64,000 bases of DNA, from assembly GCA_036787835.1 (NCBI GenBank), contig DAIQON010000002.1:1-64000 (forward strand), in the 5' to 3' direction. This DNA comes from DAIQON01 sp036787835 (GTDB taxonomy: Bacteria; Patescibacteriota; Saccharimonadia; Saccharimonadales; UBA4665). This document shows, piece by piece, positions 1-7,763 of the stretch. Below the pieces are notes generated by a model. That model made no database searches, was not told the DNA's origin, and was given only the letters and a program-made list of their open reading frames with translations. How positions within the stretch are numbered: position 1 is the stretch's first letter; each line of letters begins with the position of its first letter. A program made the translations under genes and the position numbers.

Positions 1-1060
1 GCAGTTTTAAGATTTCTTTAATTTCTTCATCGGTCTTATAAAGTAGTTCAGGCGCTTTTTCTCCCGAGCTAAACACTTTTACTATTTGGTTATTGCCATT
101 TGGCTGCCGGATAGTCTGAGAGGTGATAGATGATATAACGTCTGACTCTGTCCGTGGGTATGCGTGTTGAAAATTCGGCATGTCTGTTGGCTGCTTATAG
201 ACATTAGCCACGACTACTGCGCTTGAGTATTTAATGCTCGATACAAATTCCTTTTGTATGGCAGTTAAGTTTTTGATTATTCTTGGAACAACGCTGGCAC
301 TAGTGGCACAGACAACACCATCTACTATAATCGTCTCTGTGATGCCATCTTTTTTGTAGACTATTTTATAGCGAGCATCATCTTGCTCTTCGACCATTAA
401 TACTTCTGCGTCGATAATTACGCTACATCCGCTGGCTATTACTTTTGTAAGTTGCTGCATGCCATGCTTAAGGTTATATGAACGACCAGCATGGAGAACC
501 GATTTAGTTAATATCATGAGCATAGCTCGAGACGTATTCTCTGGCTTCCAATAAAGATATCCATTAAGTGTGGGCTGAACAATGTTATCGAGTAGCGTCT
601 TCTCTGACTTTGAGGATAAAGACTCGCTTACAGATTTTGTATCAAACAATGCAGCATCTGGCATACGTTTTAAACTTAATCTTTGCCAATGCCTCAATGT
701 ACTTAGGAATTGTTTCATAGCCACAAGTTTTGCTTTGAATGACAATACCTTGCCGCCAAAAAGCGAGATTGGACTATATGCTACGGCATCCTTAACAAGA
801 AAGGTTTTAGTTTTCTGAGCAGATAAGTCACTACTTAGATTATTGGCCTTTATTAACTTTAGGGTATTTGCATATAGGCCGCTCGTAACAAAGCAGGCAC
901 CCATTTCAAAGCATTGTTGATCAACCTTTATGCTTTTTATGCGACCACCAAGTTGGGCATTCTTTTCGATTATAGTAACTTTATATCCTAGTTGCATTAA
1001 TGAACCGGCGGCTGAGGTTCCAGCGGCACCGCCACCTATTACAACTACTGTTTTATTCAT
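1..1060 (-). CDS. FAD-dependent amine-oxidase/protoporphyrinogen-oxidase-like protein, 3' end cut by window edge
   Basis: The frame is open from an ATG at 1060-1058 to the window edge, giving the first 353 residues; the C-terminus is missing. The N-terminus is a textbook FAD/NAD(P)-binding Rossmann fold: VVVIGGGAAGTSAAGSL (residues 5-21), then an acidic residue after the second strand (VTIIEKN) and the LGGR motif that follows the dinucleotide site in phytoene desaturase, amine oxidase and protoporphyrinogen oxidase relatives. The middle part (YNLKHGMQQLTKVIASG) fits the segment where this superfamily places its second FAD contact. I infer a flavin oxidoreductase acting on an unknown, probably hydrophobic or amine substrate. 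No neighbour on the retained side indicates the pathway. The family is secure; the substrate is not. Confidence 0.82.
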   Translation of the reverse strand, partial: MNKTVVVIGGGAAGTSAAGSLMQLGYKVTIIEKNAQLGGRIKSIKVDQQCFEMGACFVTSGLYANTLKLIKANNLSSDLSAQKTKTFLVKDAVAYSPISLFGGKVLSFKAKLVAMKQFLSTLRHWQRLSLKRMPDAALFDTKSVSESLSSKSEKTLLDNIVQPTLNGYLYWKPENTSRAMLMILTKSVLHAGRSYNLKHGMQQLTKVIASGCSVIIDAEVLMVEEQDDARYKIVYKKDGITETIIVDGVVCATSASVVPRIIKNLTAIQKEFVSSIKYSSAVVVANVYKQPTDMPNFQHAYPRTESDVISSITSQTIRQPNGNNQIVKVFSSGEKAPELLYKTDEEIKEILKL

Positions 1061-1184
1061 TGCCCTATTTTATACTAACCTAAACTCAAACAGCTAAACT
1101 AAATGATTCTGTTTGACTACCTTGGCCGCTGTTCGAAGGTTGGTGGGATCTTGAGATTGAGGCGAGGCAGGCGTGGCTGATCAT

Positions 1185-1313
1185 TTAACTAGATTGCAGT
1201 GCCACAGTGCTTATAGCCCTTACTGCTCTCTCCTGGCCTAGAGTATAACCCTGGTTATACACCTGGTGGCTGTTCATCCCGGCAACTGCATGTAGATCGA
1301 TGCACCTAGCCAC
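1185..1313 (-). CDS. Small orphan ORF (42 aa) coupled to the interrupted upstream gene
   Basis: A 43-codon frame starts at GTG 1313-1311, and the preceding gene's TAG stop shares one base with this start (TAGTG), an arrangement typical of translational coupling. An AAAGG stretch lies about 8 nt upstream and could serve as a ribosome binding site. The product begins MARCIDLHAVAGMNSHQ and resembles nothing I know. The same frame stays open some distance upstream inside the preceding gene, so this may instead be the displaced C-terminal part of one longer gene broken by a frameshift. It lies in a decayed-looking stretch; nothing recognisable lies between it and the oxidoreductase at 1060. Confidence 0.3.
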   Translation of the reverse strand: MARCIDLHAVAGMNSHQVYNQGYTLGQERAVRAISTVALQSS

Positions 1314-1687
1314 TAAACTACCTTTCGTGGGACACTCTCTGTATCCATATTGGGTATTAGAACATCCAAGGATGCTCTTCTAGTATAATCAAACGCATCT
1401 GCACGGTCCGACACAATTGCGCGAGGAATAGATAGTGCGTTAGATCTAACTATTACCGAACTTGCTGTAGGCCTTAGTCCGATTTCTTCGGGTATTGTGG
1501 TCACTCCCTTTAATCCCGAAACTGCAGCTCCAGTTCTAGCGTAGATCTTGTCCAAGGCTAGTTCAGGAGTATTGAAAACGAAAGGATCCCAACGCGCATG
1601 CTCTGCTCCTTCAATTGCCCCATCTCAATATGTTGGCTCAAAAAAGGTATCGAAAATAACTACTTGTGATCTAGCTTGTTCATACAT
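1313..1687 (-). pseudogene. Unidentified gene interrupted by an in-frame TGA at codon 21
   Basis: An ATG at 1687-1685 follows a good Shine-Dalgarno stretch (GAAGGGG, about 8 nt upstream). The frame reads MYEQARSQVVIFDTFFEPTY, meets TGA at 1627-1625, then continues without further stops for 103 codons (DGAIEGAEHARWDPFVFNTP onward) to TAG at 1313. Composition on both sides of the TGA looks protein-like and continuous, and a TGG-to-TGA change would give a single 124-residue protein. TGA is a true stop elsewhere in this window, so I read this as a recent nonsense mutation; a selenocysteine codon is less likely because no SECIS-like hairpin was noticed after it. I do not recognise the family. Confidence 0.45.
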
Positions 1688-1767
1688 AGATCTTGCCCCT
1701 TCTCAATCTAATTAACAGTGGTTTTACTTTTTTGCATCTTATTTGCAAGCACAAAATTTAACTATAT

Positions 1768-3312
1768 TTATGGATTATTTTGGGTTGGGCGGATTATTAC
1801 AGGCTCAGCTTGCACTGTCGGTGCCATAGGCGGTGTGGTGGTATCGTTTGTTGAAGGTGGTTGAGGGCCAGATGGACCGGACATATTGTTTTTATGGAAT
1901 AGCCTATCAATTATTCTTGATATAAAGCGGTAACGCTTTGGGTAAAACGGCAAATACTGGACAATTACCAGCGCAATGATAATAGCAATAGGTATTATCA
2001 TGATCGAGTATCGTGCTACGGTTCGATGGAGTTTTAGGGTTGCCTTATTGTTCGCGATTGAAGTACTTACTGGGGCTGGACTATTCTGTGATCCATTACT
2101 AGTAGGGTTCTGCGGTGACGTAGTTGATTTCGCTCCTGCACCTCCATTTGAGACTGATGAGCTATGTGCACTAGTTCCTGTTGATGTTGAGATTTTACTT
2201 GCATTACTAGTAGCACCGGAAGTAGGAACACTTAGACTTGCATTACCATGTGTGGCGACAGATATGCTATAGCCATTATATGTAACTGGATGACTAAATG
2301 TATAAGCCAAGTTTCCTTGATATGCAACGGCTTCATAACTAAAATTAGCTACAGTGGTATTACCAGCTAGAGATACTGTGCCAGATAGTATAAGCGTAGC
2401 TGGTGAACTGTGTGTTGGCGTACATCTACTAATACAGGCCTCTATGGCGGCTTGCGGATAGCTACTTATACCGCTACCAGAGAGTGATAGATTATTGGGA
2501 AGAGTATAGGAGGAGACACCCGTGCCTGTATCATCAATTATGTTTATTTCGCCCCCATTATCTACTGTGATATTTCCTGAACCAAATGGGTTATCAGTTG
2601 CATTGTAAAAGCCTGCGTTAAGCTGTCCGCTTTTAACAATTATTGGGCCAGAGAAATTTGATTGATTGCCCTCTAAACTAGCAACTCCTGAAGTATCATA
2701 AGGTGACGTATGATCAACTATTAAGGTTCCTGTACCCTCGAGATCTCCCGAGCCCAGACTTACGTTACCATTAGTGGTAAGGTTATAATTACCAACCTGT
2801 AGCGGATTGCTGATGTTAATGCTACCCGAGTCCGTAGTTTGCCAGGTTTGGCTCGCCGATAGTGTAACTACTAGCCTGACATTGGTAAGGGATATAAATA
2901 GGCCAACCCTAGGAGCTGTTGCTGTAACTGATAAGCCACCAGCCCCTATATTAAACGGACCACTGAGGATGTTCAGCCCAATAGCGCCAGTACCCTGAAG
3001 TGTGATGCTGTTAACGTTTAATGCTGGTATATCATTAAGTGCAGTAAATTGTTGTGTCCAGCTTGTGTTGTCAAAGACCAAGTTATCATAATCACCAGCC
3101 AGTGGGGCAGCGTTATTACAACCACTCCAGTTGGCTGCGACACTGAAATCATTATGACCTCCTGCACTCCCTGTCCAGGTACAGGTATAACTCGGTGGAG
3201 GAGTTTGAGCATGGCTAAAGTTTATAAACCTTACGCCAATGAATGCGACTATTGCAATGATGAACAATGACAGTAGTGTTCTCAAGCTACGCTTTATGGA
3301 AATTTTCTTCAT
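1768..3312 (-). CDS. Secreted surface protein, autotransporter-like beta repeats, C-terminal membrane anchor
   Basis: The 514-residue product has a basic N-terminus, a hydrophobic signal core (about 10-33) and a likely cleavage site after SHA. Residues 40-390 are rich in G, N, S, T and V with recurring short strands (for example SITLQGTGAIGLNILSGPF), the style of autotransporter-associated beta-helix repeats. A Ser/Thr/Asn/Pro-rich stalk (about 365-425) precedes a single membrane helix (IMIIPIAIIIALVIVQYLPF, about 435-455), a basic stop-transfer segment and a Pro-rich cytoplasmic tail. This layout (signal, exposed beta domain, stalk, anchor) suggests a cell-surface protein for contact with a host or surface; adhesion is inference. 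A consensus DnaA-box sequence lies about 60 nt upstream of the start. Confidence 0.75.
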   Translation of the reverse strand: MKKISIKRSLRTLLSLFIIAIVAFIGVRFINFSHAQTPPPSYTCTWTGSAGGHNDFSVAANWSGCNNAAPLAGDYDNLVFDNTSWTQQFTALNDIPALNVNSITLQGTGAIGLNILSGPFNIGAGGLSVTATAPRVGLFISLTNVRLVVTLSASQTWQTTDSGSINISNPLQVGNYNLTTNGNVSLGSGDLEGTGTLIVDHTSPYDTSGVASLEGNQSNFSGPIIVKSGQLNAGFYNATDNPFGSGNITVDNGGEINIIDDTGTGVSSYTLPNNLSLSGSGISSYPQAAIEACISRCTPTHSSPATLILSGTVSLAGNTTVANFSYEAVAYQGNLAYTFSHPVTYNGYSISVATHGNASLSVPTSGATSNASKISTSTGTSAHSSSVSNGGAGAKSTTSPQNPTSNGSQNSPAPVSTSIANNKATLKLHRTVARYSIMIIPIAIIIALVIVQYLPFYPKRYRFISRIIDRLFHKNNMSGPSGPQPPSTNDTTTPPMAPTVQAEPVIIRPTQNNP

Positions 3313-3371
3313 TATTTTGTTTGCGAGTCTTCTATGTTTGATTGTATATTAAATTAATTGTAATACAAAAG

Positions 3372-3380
3372 TTATCCACA
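3372..3380 (+). promoter_or_regulatory. Consensus DnaA-box sequence upstream of the surface-protein gene
   Basis: TTATCCACA matches the strict DnaA-box consensus at all nine positions. It is isolated, about 60 nt upstream of the surface-protein gene starting at 3312, and read on the minus strand as CTGTGGATAA. A second copy with similar flanks lies upstream of another surface-protein gene at 54529. With no cluster of boxes, an origin is unlikely; a regulatory site or chance remain possible. Confidence 0.35.
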
Positions 3381-3442
3381 GGTTTAAATAGTTTTTAGAC
3401 AACGTTTAAATAATCTGATTTCCTATTTAGTTGAGCAAGCAT

Positions 3443-3613
3443 CTATATCGATGATTCAAGCTTCTTACGTTTTGTAGGAGGAGTCCAGTCTGGCGGGAGT
3501 TCCTGAGCTAGGGCGATGAAGGCTCTGGCTGCCATTCGAAGATCTGGAGGATTTCTTCGGATACCTCTGGCTCTGATCGTTCGTTCCGGTTTGTTTGGTT
3601 CTTTTGAATTCAT
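3443..3613 (-). CDS. Small basic orphan protein (56 aa)
   Basis: A 57-codon frame from ATG 3613-3611 to TAG 3445-3443 gives a 56-residue, Arg/Lys/Pro-rich protein beginning MNSKEPNKPERTIRARGIRR, with a hydrophobic AARAFIALAQEL stretch and a basic end (TKRKKLESSI). Charge and composition look like a real small protein. Short proteins with the pattern basic stretch, PPDLR, ARAxIALAQ occur as unannotated small genes in actinobacterial-type mobile DNA, as far as I recall, but I cannot name a family. It follows the 189-residue gene by 37 nt on the same strand, and a perfect inverted repeat sits immediately before its start, so it could be in the same transcript or separately controlled. Confidence 0.5.
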   Translation of the reverse strand: MNSKEPNKPERTIRARGIRRNPPDLRMAARAFIALAQELPPDWTPPTKRKKLESSI

Positions 3614-3616
3614 GTT

Positions 3617-3634
3617 GCGCGACTATTGTCGCGC
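3617..3634. repeat. Perfect 7-bp inverted repeat, 4-nt loop, before the small basic gene
   Basis: GCGCGAC and GTCGCGC flank a 4-nt loop. The last base lies 3 nt before the ATG of the 56-residue gene on the minus strand. No U-run follows in either direction, so it is a poor terminator. It would occlude the ribosome site if folded in mRNA, or it could be an operator or a recombination-related palindrome. Confidence 0.6.
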
Positions 3635-3650
3635 CGATGCCGTCTATCTC

Positions 3651-4220
3651 CTAACTGAACTTCTTGATGCTAACCTTGGTCTTCTTGATACTCTTTGCAT
3701 CTAACATACCACCCCAATCTATTTCAACTTCCATCTTCTTGAACTGTCCACTCTCCTGATACATTCCAATAGTCAACTTAGTCAGACCCTTTCCAATCGT
3801 GGAGGATTCGTCGAGACTCCCGACGTGAGGATTGGCTAGTTTAAAACTCTCGTCATAGTTTGGGGTTAGGTTCGCTATACACACATCAAGATAAGCTGTT
3901 TGGTTTGGGTATATATCCCTAGTAAATAGATCAGTTGGATTGTGCATCCAGTTTAGTGGTGACACTATTATTTCTTTTCTAGGAATCCCGTCGCTCTCAA
4001 TTTTCTCGACGTCGGCTCGAACATTTCGGGCCGGATACTTCCCTTCATTAACAATCTTAATTCTCCATACATACTGGCTAAGTTGGGTTCGTCCTTCTAC
4101 TCCGCCATTGACCAGATTTGAGTGTCGACGTAGAAACGACTTCTCCGTGAGCCACACACTAAAAATGGCGACGATAACACCTACTACTAATCCTGGCAAA
4201 GTTGAAGTTACAAAACTCAC
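3651..4220 (-). CDS. Membrane-anchored hypothetical protein (189 aa)
   Basis: A single N-terminal membrane helix (about residues 7-24, LPGLVVGVIVAIFSVWL) is followed by about 160 soluble residues. The soluble part alternates hydrophobic strands with charged loops (YVWRIKIVNEGKYPARNVRA, DWGGMLDAK), which looks like one beta-sandwich domain similar to those with the phrase 'IVNEGKxPAxNV'; this is a fold impression only. The start at 4220 puts the helix at the extreme N-terminus with an out-to-in or reverse orientation I cannot decide. It follows the 200-residue gene by 45 nt and likely shares its transcript. Function unknown; the stretch looks accessory, next to tRNA-Val. Confidence 0.6.
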   Translation of the reverse strand: MSFVTSTLPGLVVGVIVAIFSVWLTEKSFLRRHSNLVNGGVEGRTQLSQYVWRIKIVNEGKYPARNVRADVEKIESDGIPRKEIIVSPLNWMHNPTDLFTRDIYPNQTAYLDVCIANLTPNYDESFKLANPHVGSLDESSTIGKGLTKLTIGMYQESGQFKKMEVEIDWGGMLDAKSIKKTKVSIKKFS

Positions 4221-4265
4221 AATATCTACATTGTGGGCCGTCCCTATGAAATATCAAAACTTCTT

Positions 4266-4868
4266 CTAGCGCTGTGTCCCCGCCAATGCTGACCTAATCT
4301 TATCCATGACCCTCTGCATTTCAACACCAGATACCTGGTCAAGACCCAGCTCTTTGTCTCTTTGACTTCCAAACATTTCATCGTTGAGAGATGCAATTGG
4401 ATCGTATCCAGTCTCGGCTAGGGCAGCTTCTCGCTTTTCGGCTAACTCTAGTGCCGCAATTGAGCGTGCTTCGGATGTTTCTTTACCCATTGCTTCAAGC
4501 TCCTGTGCGCGTGTCCTGGCACTTGCCATCAACTGATCCATTGAGGCCTGATCCGCGGGTGACCTTTCCTTAACCACATCAATACTCTTTTCACAACCAC
4601 CGTCTTGGTACACAATGTAATATGTGTCGTGCCTAGTGATTACACCCTCATCACCTTGAATCTTTTGCGAAAAGCTTGCATTGTGGGATCCGCTACCCTC
4701 ATCACCCTCCATTGGTGGCGAGACAGACAAGCTGAGCACCCGACCATCTTCAAGTGTGAATGAGGCCTCGACCACACCTTCTGGAATGGCTCCTTCAACA
4801 ACAGAGCAGAACTCTTTTTTCAGGTCTGCACTTGGTTCTCCAAGTTCGGGGGCTGGCGTTTCTGACAT
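4266..4868 (-). CDS. Soluble hypothetical protein (200 aa)
   Basis: The product has a Pro/Glu-rich N-terminus, a predicted beta-rich N-half (VEASFTLEDGRVLSLSVSPP; DTYYIVYQDGG) and a long helical C-half rich in Ala, Glu and Arg (about 110-200) that could form a coiled coil. There is no signal peptide and no membrane segment. I recognise no family. No clear ribosome site precedes the ATG at 4868. It is the first gene of a minus-strand pair with the 189-residue membrane protein and begins 168 nt from the 3' end of tRNA-Val, the side on which integrative elements insert. Confidence 0.55.
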   Translation of the reverse strand: MSETPAPELGEPSADLKKEFCSVVEGAIPEGVVEASFTLEDGRVLSLSVSPPMEGDEGSGSHNASFSQKIQGDEGVITRHDTYYIVYQDGGCEKSIDVVKERSPADQASMDQLMASARTRAQELEAMGKETSEARSIAALELAEKREAALAETGYDPIASLNDEMFGSQRDKELGLDQVSGVEMQRVMDKIRSALAGTQR

Positions 4869-5023
4869 CTATATTTACAAAACTGTCCTTAATTGTCCTA
4901 AATACCCTTCGTCTTCTTATTCAAACCCATTATTTACAGAGGTCATTTGACAAAAATTGAGCAAATGGGGTCGTTGAGCGATTGGACATCACTTGACCCC
5001 TGTTAGAACGGGTAAAATATGTC

Positions 5024-5035
5024 ACGATATATCGT
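5024..5035. repeat. 12-bp perfect palindrome abutting the tRNA-Val 3' end
   Basis: ACGATATATCGT is its own reverse complement and directly adjoins the encoded CCA of tRNA-Val (5036). No U-run follows, so it is not a standard terminator. It may be a tRNA-processing feature or part of an integration site for the accessory stretch at lower coordinates. Confidence 0.5.
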
Positions 5036-5112
5036 TGGTGGGTGATGAGGGACTCGAACCCCCGACCCTCTCGGTGTAAACGAGATGCTCTAGCCAACTG
5101 AGCTAATCACCC
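5036..5112 (-). tRNA. tRNA-Val (anticodon TAC), CCA encoded
   Basis: On the minus strand the acceptor arms GGGTGAT and ATCACCC pair fully. The D-arm has GCTC/GAGC, the anticodon stem TCTCG/CGAGA closes the loop TTTACAC with anticodon TAC, and the T-arm has GGGGG TTCGAGT CCCTC. The discriminator A and CCA are encoded. Anticodon TAC reads valine codons. It is the boundary between the accessory-looking stretch below 5.0 kb and the following genes. Confidence 0.97.
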
Positions 5113-5234
5113 ATTTAAATAACTAAGCAATTGTAACAAATAAATTGATATTATAGAAGTTTATAGCTACTGGCAGACTACATTTAGGCTATCGTTCCGA
5201 TCAATCAAGCTGATATACTATTATAGACATTTAG

Positions 5235-5318
5235 GCGCGAGTGGTGGAATGGTAGACACGATTGTCTGAGGGGCAGTTGCCGCAAGGCGTGGAGGTTCAA
5301 GTCCTCTCTCGCGCACCA
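5235..5318 (+). tRNA. tRNA-Leu (anticodon GAG), CCA encoded
   Basis: The acceptor GCGCGAG pairs with CTCGCGC. The anticodon stem ATTGT/GCAGT closes the loop CTGAGGG, anticodon GAG. A long variable arm (TGCCGCAAGGCGT) marks a class II tRNA, as expected for leucine. The T-arm GGAGG TTCAAGT CCTCT and the terminal ACCA are intact. It faces away from tRNA-Val. Confidence 0.95.
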
Positions 5319-5349
5319 AAGCATTGGACATAAGTAAACTACGGACGTT

Positions 5350-5385
5350 GACAATAGATATATAGCATTATCGTTGTCTTTTTTT
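5350..5385 (+). terminator. Probable intrinsic terminator after tRNA-Leu(GAG)
   Basis: GACAA and TTGTC form the ends of an AT-rich stem-loop directly followed by seven T residues. The paired ends are short and the interior is imperfect, so stability is modest, but the position 32 nt after the tRNA and the T-run fit Rho-independent termination. Confidence 0.5.
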
Positions 5386-5458
5386 AGTTCTTCCAAATAG
5401 ATCTGGCTTCATGTATTCTATTTAATATAGCCTCTAAATAAAAAGAGACAAAAAACAG

Positions 5459-7657
5459 ATGTGGTCAAAAAATCAGTTACGAGCTGATAAAACTATAGAT
5501 AATCAAGCTACGAATGATGCCGACGGTAGATCGGCAGATATTAATTATGGTGATCTAGAATCTAAATATCGCAATGCTGTTTCCTCCCAACAAAAATTAC
5601 TAGACGTTATTGGTCTAGAGAAATACAGACTAGATATAGCGCGTAATTCTCTAAAATTAAACATATATAAAAGAGCTCATGCAAAACTTAAATTTAGCAA
5701 CTTTTTAAATGATCATAAAAAATGGACCTCAAAAAACCGAAAGGCCATATATCTATATGGCGGTAGCTCAATAGCGCTTTTAGTAGTGCTGTTTAACTTG
5801 TACAACTTCTGGCCACAGACTGTTAGTTTTAACTTTGCTAACCAAAAACATTGCTCTACTAATCTTGCTGTCTTGCCGGGTAGCAATAGCCCGGATACAG
5901 ATAAAACATTTAATGTAAGTCGAAATGCCATAGTTTCAGTTGCCCATATACCTATCTTGACCGATCAATTGTGTCTGACTGCTAATAAAACACCCTTACC
6001 TCAAACCTCGTACAAGGAAAAAGAGCTTACGTCTATTGTTGGACAATTCGGAGTAAGTAAGCCAATTAAGATTATAACTATGGCTTATCCGTCCGTATCT
6101 AAGATTAACTTTTCAGTTAAGGCTGAACCCGTAGACAAGTCATTAGCTTTTAAACTAAGTGCACCAGACGAAATTTTTAGCTACGAAGTAATCGCTAATG
6201 TGGAGAAAAGTCCATGCACTAAACACTCCTCAACACTAGACTGTAGCCCAGCGCCACTCAATCTTTCCTACTCTGCAGAATATAACGTTACCCTAGAGCG
6301 ACTTTTCAATAGCCAATCTGCAGGAGTTGTGGCTAACGTTAAGCTACTAACTATTTCAGCAACAGATATTAGTGCTGGTTCGATAGCTTCTGGCACAGTT
6401 GTCTATGATAAACCACAGCAGATAAACCTAACTACAAGTAAACCTATAGCTAGTCTTGGAGACATAACCTTAACCGCTAAGAATAGCAGCGGTACAGTAA
6501 CTAATATACCTGTGTCGGTAACATATAGTGGGACTAGTTTGAATGTTAATTACGCCGAAGTGTTGCCACGAAAAGATACTATTGATTTACATATAGCCAA
6601 TCTAACGGCTACCGACCAAAGCGGTTTAGCCTCAGCTTATGACCTGAGCTTCACAACTTCTGGTGGTCCTGTGGTCAGTGGCATAAATCTACCATCATTT
6701 GGAGTTAACTCTGGCCAAACTATAGTTGTGTCTTTTGATCAATCTCTGCTAGCATCTCAAGACCCTAGCAAAATAGCTTCTATAAACGTTAACGGTAGCC
6801 CTATGCAAGCCAGTTATTCCATAAATGGCAGCGATATAGATATTACACCATCCACAGCTTATCCCGTTTGCGCTACTATAACCGTCAATATTAACTCGTC
6901 TGCAGCTAGTAATTATGGTATTTCAGGCGATTCAAATCATAGCTACAATAGCCGGTCACATTGCTACACAACATTTAGTATCGGTAGCTCGGTTCTGGGT
7001 AGACCAATTACGGCATACAAATTTGGAAATGGCCCAAGTATGGTGCTATATATTGCTGCCATGGAGGGTAATGAGCAGAATTCGGCTAACCTCCTAACCC
7101 AGTGGATACCAGCTGTTGACGCCAATCCCGGTAAGATACCGTCATATAGGACGCTAGTTATCATCCCACAGATTAACCCCGATGGTTATGCAGCAAACAC
7201 TAGACTTAATGCCGCCGGCATAGATTTAAACCGTAACTTTCCAGCTAATAACTGGCAAACCCAAGTTACTGAGCCTTTAGGCAACGGTGCTCCGACTAAT
7301 GGCGGAGGCCCCACGCCACTATCTGCACCTGAATCCCAAGCTTTAGCTAATTTTTATGAGACCAATAAACCAAGATTAGCCATTACAGAACATTCGCACG
7401 GAGGCATAGTTGAAGCTAATGATGCTGGTGACTCGATTGCCTTAGGTACAGAGTACGCTAAACTATCTAATTACCGAGCGATACCGACTTCTCAAATTGG
7501 TAACTTCTTTAATTACACAACAACAGGCGCCTTTGAGGATTGGGCTAACGATAAACTGGGGTTGCCAGTTCTTGAAGTTGAACTTCAAAGTCCAACAAAT
7601 GATGAATACTCCAGAAACTTACCAGCCCTATGGGCAATGGCTCAAGTCAGCCAGTAG
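5459..7657 (+). CDS. Membrane-anchored M14-type metallopeptidase with Ig-like domains and altered zinc motif
   Basis: The 732-residue protein has a cytoplasmic, partly coiled N-terminus (1-95), one membrane helix (about 97-117), about 370 residues of beta-rich, Ig-like repeats, and a C-terminal carboxypeptidase-like domain from about residue 515. That domain has the M14 signature NPDG (573-576), IDLNRNFP shortly after, EHSHGG (H645 fits the third zinc ligand) and a C-terminal EVEL pair for the catalytic Glu (E708 likely). The first zinc motif, usually HxxE, reads EGNE (536-539), so the ligand His appears replaced by Glu. M14 relatives cut peptidoglycan peptides or protein C-termini; an outward-facing wall peptidase is plausible if the site is active. 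The ATG at 5459 lacks a strong ribosome site. Confidence 0.8.
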   Translation: MWSKNQLRADKTIDNQATNDADGRSADINYGDLESKYRNAVSSQQKLLDVIGLEKYRLDIARNSLKLNIYKRAHAKLKFSNFLNDHKKWTSKNRKAIYLYGGSSIALLVVLFNLYNFWPQTVSFNFANQKHCSTNLAVLPGSNSPDTDKTFNVSRNAIVSVAHIPILTDQLCLTANKTPLPQTSYKEKELTSIVGQFGVSKPIKIITMAYPSVSKINFSVKAEPVDKSLAFKLSAPDEIFSYEVIANVEKSPCTKHSSTLDCSPAPLNLSYSAEYNVTLERLFNSQSAGVVANVKLLTISATDISAGSIASGTVVYDKPQQINLTTSKPIASLGDITLTAKNSSGTVTNIPVSVTYSGTSLNVNYAEVLPRKDTIDLHIANLTATDQSGLASAYDLSFTTSGGPVVSGINLPSFGVNSGQTIVVSFDQSLLASQDPSKIASINVNGSPMQASYSINGSDIDITPSTAYPVCATITVNINSSAASNYGISGDSNHSYNSRSHCYTTFSIGSSVLGRPITAYKFGNGPSMVLYIAAMEGNEQNSANLLTQWIPAVDANPGKIPSYRTLVIIPQINPDGYAANTRLNAAGIDLNRNFPANNWQTQVTEPLGNGAPTNGGGPTPLSAPESQALANFYETNKPRLAITEHSHGGIVEANDAGDSIALGTEYAKLSNYRAIPTSQIGNFFNYTTTGAFEDWANDKLGLPVLEVELQSPTNDEYSRNLPALWAMAQVSQ

Positions 7658-7763
7658 TTTTGTATGATTTACTGTTCAATAAAGAGCTGTCTATTAGCCA
7701 ATCAGTATATATACCTAGGCATTTCAAGACTAATGGCTTCATCCGCAGCAGCAAATATCTTTT

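Noticed and set aside
582..818. 78-codon plus-strand frame
   Set aside because: It is antisense to the FAD oxidoreductase, whose frame is continuous through the region.
1137..1150. GTTGGTGGG shared with the 3' end of tRNA-Val as a possible attachment repeat
   Set aside because: Only 9 nt match and the flanks diverge; too short to support an att site.
1313..1687. TGA recoding (code 4 or 25) for the organism
   Set aside because: Other genes use TGA as stop (pncA, nicely overlapping pncB) and TGG for Trp, so only a local explanation is needed.
3372..3380. Replication origin
   Set aside because: A single DnaA box with no cluster, no dnaA/dnaN and no AT-rich unwinding repeat nearby.
5205..5396. 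63-codon minus-strand frame over tRNA-Leu
   Set aside because: It is antisense to the tRNA and contains the well-known false-protein segment produced by reading tRNA-Leu backwards.
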